Positions 59,981-64,000 of a stretch of DNA of 64,000 bases are shown here, one piece after another. Within the stretch, counting starts at the first letter, position 1; each line of letters opens with the position of its first letter. The position numbers were made by a program, and so were the translations under genes. The notes beneath the pieces are model-generated. The model had not been told where the DNA came from. It searched no databases and worked only from the letters and a program-made list of their open reading frames with translations. The stretch covers positions 1,761,898 through 1,825,897 of the forward strand of contig NZ_BSTJ01000001.1 in the NCBI RefSeq assembly GCF_030269445.1, in the 5' to 3' direction. Source of the stretch: Actinoallomurus iriomotensis (GTDB lineage Bacteria; Actinomycetota; Actinomycetes; Streptosporangiales; Streptosporangiaceae).

Positions 59981-60868
59981 TCACGCCGCGACGCGGTCCG
60001 CGTCGGCCTGGGCCATCGCGTGGGCGAAGTCCCGCGTCGACAGCCAGAGTTTGTAGACGATCGCCACGTCGAAGACCAGCATCAGCAGGCCCGCCACGAC
60101 CGTCACCGGAATGATCGCCTGGCACAGCGGGCCGACGATGAAGACGGCCATCTGGAACTCGATCCCGCTGACCAGGTGTGCTCTGATCCGGTGCCGGGCC
60201 AGCCAGTCGCGGACCCGCGGATACCAGGAGAACCGCGCGCGGAAGCCCTGCTGGAGGTCGATGGCCTGCGGGGCCGGCGTTCCCACCTCGCCGGTCGCCT
60301 CGTCCGAATCGACGGGCAGCAACCGATCGACGAACCGGTCCTCACCCTCGGCACCGCGCGCCGACCGCAGGCGCGAGCGCATCTCCCGGCGCGCGGCGGC
60401 CACCTTCAGCGCGTCCAGGTAGCGGAGCATGTCGAGGAAGACGATCGCCACGCCGAGCGCCAGGTAGACCGGCCGGCCGGTGGCCTCGTACTGGCCGGCC
60501 GTCAGCGCCAGGGCACAGATCAGCACCCGCACTCGGTCGAAGACGTAGTCGAGCCAGCTCCCGAAGACCGAGCCGGTCCCCTTCAGCCGCGCGATCTTGC
60601 CGTCCATGCAGTCGAGGACGAAGCTCAGGTGGTACAGGACGGCGCCGGCGACGAGCCACTTCCAGCCGGCCGCCCAGAAGCACCAGGCCGCGCCGAGCCC
60701 GAGCACCAGAGCCCCGCACGACAGGCCGTTGGGGGTCAGCGACGTGCGGTTCGCGGTGAACCGGACGAGGCGCCCGGCCAGGGGATCGACCAGGAAGACG
60801 GTCCACCACGCGTCGCGGGCCTTGTACGTGCGGGTCCGCACGTCGTCCATCGTGAACGACGGGTTCAC
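59981..60868 (-). CDS. CDP-alcohol phosphatidyltransferase-family membrane enzyme
   Basis: 295 residues with about six TM helices and the CDP-OH-P signature: [20 protein letters not shown] then [11 protein letters not shown], that is DGxxAR..G..D..D. Members make phospholipids or transfer polyol phosphates; this one has an extra cytoplasmic insert (about 165-215) and more TM at the end, so the exact product is unknown. The start is taken at GTG 60868, which overlaps the stop of the 37-residue gene as GTGA and sits 4 bases after AGGAGG; an ATG at 60871 is too close to that site. Confidence 0.8.
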   Translation of the reverse strand: MNPSFTMDDVRTRTYKARDAWWTVFLVDPLAGRLVRFTANRTSLTPNGLSCGALVLGLGAAWCFWAAGWKWLVAGAVLYHLSFVLDCMDGKIARLKGTGSVFGSWLDYVFDRVRVLICALALTAGQYEATGRPVYLALGVAIVFLDMLRYLDALKVAAARREMRSRLRSARGAEGEDRFVDRLLPVDSDEATGEVGTPAPQAIDLQQGFRARFSWYPRVRDWLARHRIRAHLVSGIEFQMAVFIVGPLCQAIIPVTVVAGLLMLVFDVAIVYKLWLSTRDFAHAMAQADADRVAA

Positions 60869-60978
60869 CATTCCTCCTCGCCGTCCTCGTCGGCGAACGC
60901 GTGGCTGTCGTCCCCCGAGTGCAGGCCCGGGTCGGGACCGAGGAGTATCGCGATCTGCTCCAACAGATTCTTCAACAT
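60865..60978 (-). CDS. Small acidic protein, 37 residues, coupled to phosphotransferase gene
   Basis: Begins MLKNLLEQIAILLGPDPGLH and ends in a strongly acidic tail DGEEEW. GGTGG precedes the ATG by 5 bases and codons are G/C-ending at the tail. The stop overlaps the start of the CDP-alcohol phosphotransferase gene (GTGA), and the end of the gene supplies that gene's AGGAGG. It may be a small partner or simply a leader for coupling; a precursor peptide is also conceivable. No homologue is recognised. Confidence 0.55.
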   Translation of the reverse strand: MLKNLLEQIAILLGPDPGLHSGDDSHAFADEDGEEEW

Positions 60979-61091
60979 CGAGACCACCGTTCATGCTCGC
61001 TGTGCCCACACCCGTACTCCGCCGGTCCGCCTCGTCCGGTTCCCCCTTTTCGACGCTTCCGAGGGAACGTCGCTATGCCGGTGCCGGCGGA

Positions 61092-62306
61092 TCAGCCGTG
61101 GGCGGGCACGCCGATGCGGTCGGTCCAGCCGTCGGTGATCATCAGCGTGGAGTGGTCGGGCTCGCTCGCGACCGCGCCGTCCGCGCCGATCGGGTAGTAC
61201 TCGCGCGCCAGGATCCGCGCCGATCCGGGCTCGATGATCAGATGCTCCTCGTTCCGCTGGAGGCCGTGCATCGTGTGTGCCTCGATGCGGACGGCCAGCG
61301 CCGCGCCGGACCGGCCGAGCCCGTCGCGGGCCGAGCCGATGTCGCGGATGCCCTTCTGGGTGGCGAGCATGCGGTACGCCGCCGCGCGGACCTTGGGTGG
61401 CGCGGGCGCGTTGATGATCGCGATGCCGGCGTCCAGTATGTCCTCGATGATCGAGAGTTCCTGGTACTGCGCGTGGTACTTCGCCAGTTGCGCGATCCTG
61501 CGGTTCCGGTCCGCCAGGACCATGCGCCGCAGTCCCGCGGCGGTCGTGGGCAGTTTCGCCAGGCCGGCCATTGTCGTGCCCTTGGGCCCCAGCTCGAGGT
61601 AGGGGTCGTCGTCCGTGTGGGAGTCGGCGGAGAAGGGCTTCATGTCGGTCAGCGACGGTGACCCCGCCCGCTGCCAGGCGGCCTTGTCCGCCGGGGTGGC
61701 GAAACCGCTACGGATGTCCCGGTCCACCATCCGCGAGGGCCGGCCCTGCTGGTACGGGTCCCAGTTCTCCCAGGTGATGCTGACGTACGCGTGGAAGGGG
61801 AAGTAGGGTCCGCTCCTCGGCGCCCCGTTGGCGCTCGTGCCGTGGGTCTTGACGCCCTTTCCGGGCTGCCGGGCCCGCTCCACCTCGCGGATCTGGGAGT
61901 ACCAGTAGGCCCCGTGCGCGGTCGCCGGCTGCTTCGCGGCGTACTCGGCGCCGGCCAGCAGGACCGATCGGGCGTCCAGGGTCCGCGGCGTGGAGGCGGA
62001 CGGCGTGGCCCTGCCGGGCCCGGGCGTGTCGTCCGGCACGGCGAGGACACCGGCGGCCACGGCCGCGGCGGCGGCCACGGCCACGCCCGCCAGGATGGGC
62101 CGGACGCGGCGGTGTCGCGCGGGAAGGATCGGGCGGTCGGCCCGGGCCGGTGCGCGCCCGGCGGCGGCGATGCGGGCCAGGTCCGCGGCGCGGCGGCGCC
62201 GGTAGCCGTCCTCGGCCAGCGTGCCGACGTGGTCCGCGAGCGTCGTCATCGGGTCGGTGAAGGTCATCTCGGCTCCTGCGTCGTGGCCGGTCTCATCGGG
62301 GTTCAT
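61092..62306 (-). CDS. CU044_5270 family membrane protein (second copy)
   Basis: 404 residues with a cytoplasmic tail (TLADHVGTLAEDGYRRRRAA), a TM (PILAGVAVAAAAAVAAGVLA, about 71-90) and a large outer domain with YWYSQIREVERARQPGKG. It is related in layout to the protein at 3938-5008. The ATG at 62306 overlaps the sigma stop (ATGA). It likely partners the ECF factor encoded just upstream; anti-sigma activity is inferred only. Confidence 0.8.
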   Translation of the reverse strand: MNPDETGHDAGAEMTFTDPMTTLADHVGTLAEDGYRRRRAADLARIAAAGRAPARADRPILPARHRRVRPILAGVAVAAAAAVAAGVLAVPDDTPGPGRATPSASTPRTLDARSVLLAGAEYAAKQPATAHGAYWYSQIREVERARQPGKGVKTHGTSANGAPRSGPYFPFHAYVSITWENWDPYQQGRPSRMVDRDIRSGFATPADKAAWQRAGSPSLTDMKPFSADSHTDDDPYLELGPKGTTMAGLAKLPTTAAGLRRMVLADRNRRIAQLAKYHAQYQELSIIEDILDAGIAIINAPAPPKVRAAAYRMLATQKGIRDIGSARDGLGRSGAALAVRIEAHTMHGLQRNEEHLIIEPGSARILAREYYPIGADGAVASEPDHSTLMITDGWTDRIGVPAHG

Positions 62307-62842
62307 CGGGCCCTCTCCTGGATCAGTGCCGTACGGACCGGAGCGGCCGGCGGGGTGCGCAGGGCGCGGGCGAGGCGCTTGCGGGCGCGGTGCAGCCGCA
62401 CGGCGAAGGCCGCGGCGGAGCAGCCGATGACGCGTGCGGCGTCGCGCGGCGCCAGGTCGTACCAGGTGGCCAGGACGATCACCTCGATGTCCCGTTCCCC
62501 CAGCGCCGTCAGCGCGGCCCGGACGGCGGCGCGGTCCACGACGCCCTGGGCCACGTCAGGGCCTGCCAGGTCGTCCGCCGTGGTGGCCGCGGCGATCCGG
62601 TCGGCGAGCGCCTGCCGGCGGCGGCCGGAGTCGTACTGCTTGTGCAGCAGGTTCCGCGCCACGCCGAGCAGCCACGGCAGAGGCGGGTCGGGCAGGTCGC
62701 CCAACCGCCGCCAGGCGACCAGGAAGGTCTCACTGGCCACGTCCTCCGCGGCGTCCTGCCCGGCGCGCAGCAGGGCGTAGCCGAGCACGTTCCGGTAGTG
62801 CCGGTCGTACAGGGCCGTGAATCGGTCGGCGGGGTCCTTCAC
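62303..62842 (-). CDS. ECF-type RNA polymerase sigma factor (second copy)
   Basis: 179 residues. Region 2: FTALYDRHYRNVLGYALLRA, DAAEDVASETFLVAWRRL, PWLLGVARNLLHKQYDSGRR. Region 4: VLATWYDLAPRDAARVIGCS then AAAFAVRLHRARKRLARAL. GTG at 62842 follows GGAGGAC by about 8 bases. It forms a module with the downstream CU044_5270 gene, like the pair at 3938-5586 but divergent in sequence. Confidence 0.9.
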   Translation of the reverse strand: MKDPADRFTALYDRHYRNVLGYALLRAGQDAAEDVASETFLVAWRRLGDLPDPPLPWLLGVARNLLHKQYDSGRRRQALADRIAAATTADDLAGPDVAQGVVDRAAVRAALTALGERDIEVIVLATWYDLAPRDAARVIGCSAAAFAVRLHRARKRLARALRTPPAAPVRTALIQERAR

Positions 62843-62928
62843 GCCTGCGTCCTCCGGGGTCGGTCGGCGGCTGACGGGAAGTACTCCCCCGGACGGGAAC
62901 GGCGATTACACCGGACCGACGCGCGCAT

Positions 62929-62966
62929 GAGAAAAGGGCCCCGGCGTGGTGCCGGGGCCCTTCTCG
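62929..62966 (-). terminator. Rho-independent terminator of the GT2 gene
   Basis: Perfect 12-bp stem (62934-62945 with 62951-62962) with a 5-base loop and, on the minus strand, TTTTCTC after the stem. It lies 11 bp after the stop of the truncated GT2 gene. Confidence 0.88.
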
Positions 62967-62976
62967 TGAACGGTCG

Positions 62977-64000
62977 TCAGGAGGTCTCGGCCGTGTCCTT
63001 GTCCTTGCTCTCCTCGGCCACGCCCTCCTCGTCGGAGGTGTCCTCGGCCGCGGGCACGTCGATCTCCTTGAGCTTGAGGGTCTTCGCCTCGCCCGCGACC
63101 TTGACGACCGCGGCGTCCACGACGTCCGCGGCCTCCTCCGCCGGGTCGGTGACCGGCGGGTGGGAGCGGCGGCGGATCCCCAGGATGCTGACGAACAGCG
63201 ACGCAAAGATCATCTGGAAGCTCATGATGAGCGCGGTGGCGGCCGGCACGACGATGCGGAGCGAGTCGCGCGGGTCGAGCTGGCCGAAGCTGTGGCCCTG
63301 CCAGTGCACGAGCGAGGCCACCAGCCCGACGAGACCGGCGAGCGCGAGCAGGCCGCCGACGACGAGGCCGCGTTCGAGGCTCCAGGAGTGGACGATGCGC
63401 TGCACCCGCCGGTCATGGGGAAGGAAACCCTCCTCCATGGCATAGACCTTGGTCAGCAGCGCGAACAGCACCGCCTGGAAGCCGATCACCAGCATCGCGG
63501 ACGCCCCGACGAGGGTGTCGACGTCGAAGGCGATGTCGCCGACGTGGATCGGGCCGACGGACAGGGCGATGCCGCCGATCAGTCCGAGGGTCATCAGCAG
63601 CAGGCCGGGGATGAGGAACAGCCAGCGGGGGCTGTAGAGCATGAGGAAGCGCAGGTGTCGCCAGCCGTCGCGCCAGGTGCTCAGGTGCGGGGCGCGGGAG
63701 CGGCCGTCGGGCGAGAGTGTGGTGGGGACCTCGCGGATGTCGTACTTGGCGAGGGTGCAGCGGACCACCATCTCGCTGGCGAACTCCATGCCGCCGGTCT
63801 GCAGGCCGAGCCGCAGGATCGAGTCCCGGCGGAACCCGCGCAGCCCGCAGTGGAAGTCGCCGATCTTGCTGCGGAAGAACAGCCGGCCGACGAAGCTGAG
63901 CACCGGGTTGCCCAGGTACCGGTGCAGCGGCGGCATGGCGCCGGGCGCGATGCCGCCCTTGAAGCGGTTGCCCATGACCAGGTCGGCGCCGTCCCGCAGC
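62977..64000 (-). CDS. GT2 family glycosyltransferase with membrane domain (5' partial)
   Basis: C-terminal ~340 residues of a membrane glycosyltransferase; the frame is open to the window edge (LRDGADLVMGNRFKGG), so the N-terminal GT-A part lies outside. Visible pieces are FKGGIAPGAMPPLHRYLGNP and DFHCGLRGFRRDSI, typical of polyprenyl-phosphate mannosyl/glucosyltransferases, then two TM pairs (LFLIPGLLLMTLGLIGGIAL, LVIGFQAVLFALLTKVYAM) and an acidic tail (EEGVAEESKDKDTAETS). It may make a lipid-linked sugar for cell-envelope glycans. A terminator follows. Confidence 0.82.
   Translation of the reverse strand, partial: LRDGADLVMGNRFKGGIAPGAMPPLHRYLGNPVLSFVGRLFFRSKIGDFHCGLRGFRRDSILRLGLQTGGMEFASEMVVRCTLAKYDIREVPTTLSPDGRSRAPHLSTWRDGWRHLRFLMLYSPRWLFLIPGLLLMTLGLIGGIALSVGPIHVGDIAFDVDTLVGASAMLVIGFQAVLFALLTKVYAMEEGFLPHDRRVQRIVHSWSLERGLVVGGLLALAGLVGLVASLVHWQGHSFGQLDPRDSLRIVVPAATALIMSFQMIFASLFVSILGIRRRSHPPVTDPAEEAADVVDAAVVKVAGEAKTLKLKEIDVPAAEDTSDEEGVAEESKDKDTAETS

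Overview
The window is high-GC chromosomal DNA with dense genes, frequent GTG/TTG starts and ATGA/GTGA stop-start overlaps. It looks like a filamentous actinobacterium, most likely of the Streptosporangiales/Thermomonosporaceae type (Actinomadura-like). The evidence is an F420-type PPOX enzyme, a mycosin with WXG-type proteins, two ECF sigma/CU044_5270 modules and the actinobacterial gene order metG-tatD-rsmA-ispE-abcF-glmU-prs-rplY-pth. The assignment is inference; no rRNA is present.

Layout. 1-2420: sulfur genes (5'-truncated APS kinase, TauE/SafE exporter). 2601-8605: two related secreted beta-propeller proteins around an ECF sigma/CU044_5270 pair. 8779-23112: a large exopolysaccharide locus with a GH26-like lipoprotein, a Wzy/O-antigen-ligase-type polymerase, an APH-fold kinase, a PAPS sulfotransferase, two Wzz-type proteins with degenerate kinase domains, a GT2 enzyme, a PssD/PssE pair, a Wzx-type flippase, a methyltransferase, a second membrane-anchored GH26-like protein and a membrane protein. 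23220-27505: an accessory stretch (leader peptide, epoxide hydrolase with a small in-frame insertion, ArsR regulator, MFS pump with a duplicated 5' end, PPOX oxidoreductase). 27758-32246: one operon of priming sugar transferase, cysQ, cysD and cysN.

32407-36614: housekeeping pth, rplY, prs, glmU and a tRNA-Gln. 36857-47081: accessory genes (acyl desaturase and TetR, VOC protein, Tam-like methyltransferase and MarR with a striking palindromic operator, a SUKH-WD40-HEAT protein, DUF488, amidase), then an ABC-F ATPase. 47165-53252: a type VII secretion island of substrates, two YbaB-like proteins, a mycosin and a lipoprotein, with no Ecc core genes. 53386-64000: ispE, rsmA, a broken sigma factor fused by deletion to its partner, an LPFTG surface protein, tatD, metG, a CDP-alcohol phosphotransferase behind a 37-residue acidic protein, a second ECF/CU044_5270 pair and a truncated GT2.

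How it fits together. CysN, CysD and CysC make PAPS, the sulfotransferase in the polysaccharide operon would spend it, and CysQ removes the PAP by-product. CysQ, CysD and CysN share an operon with the enzyme that primes polysaccharide synthesis. The best reading is a dedicated pathway for a sulfated exopolysaccharide, flanked by secreted propellers and surface-held GH26-like hydrolases. This is the most notable system in the window.
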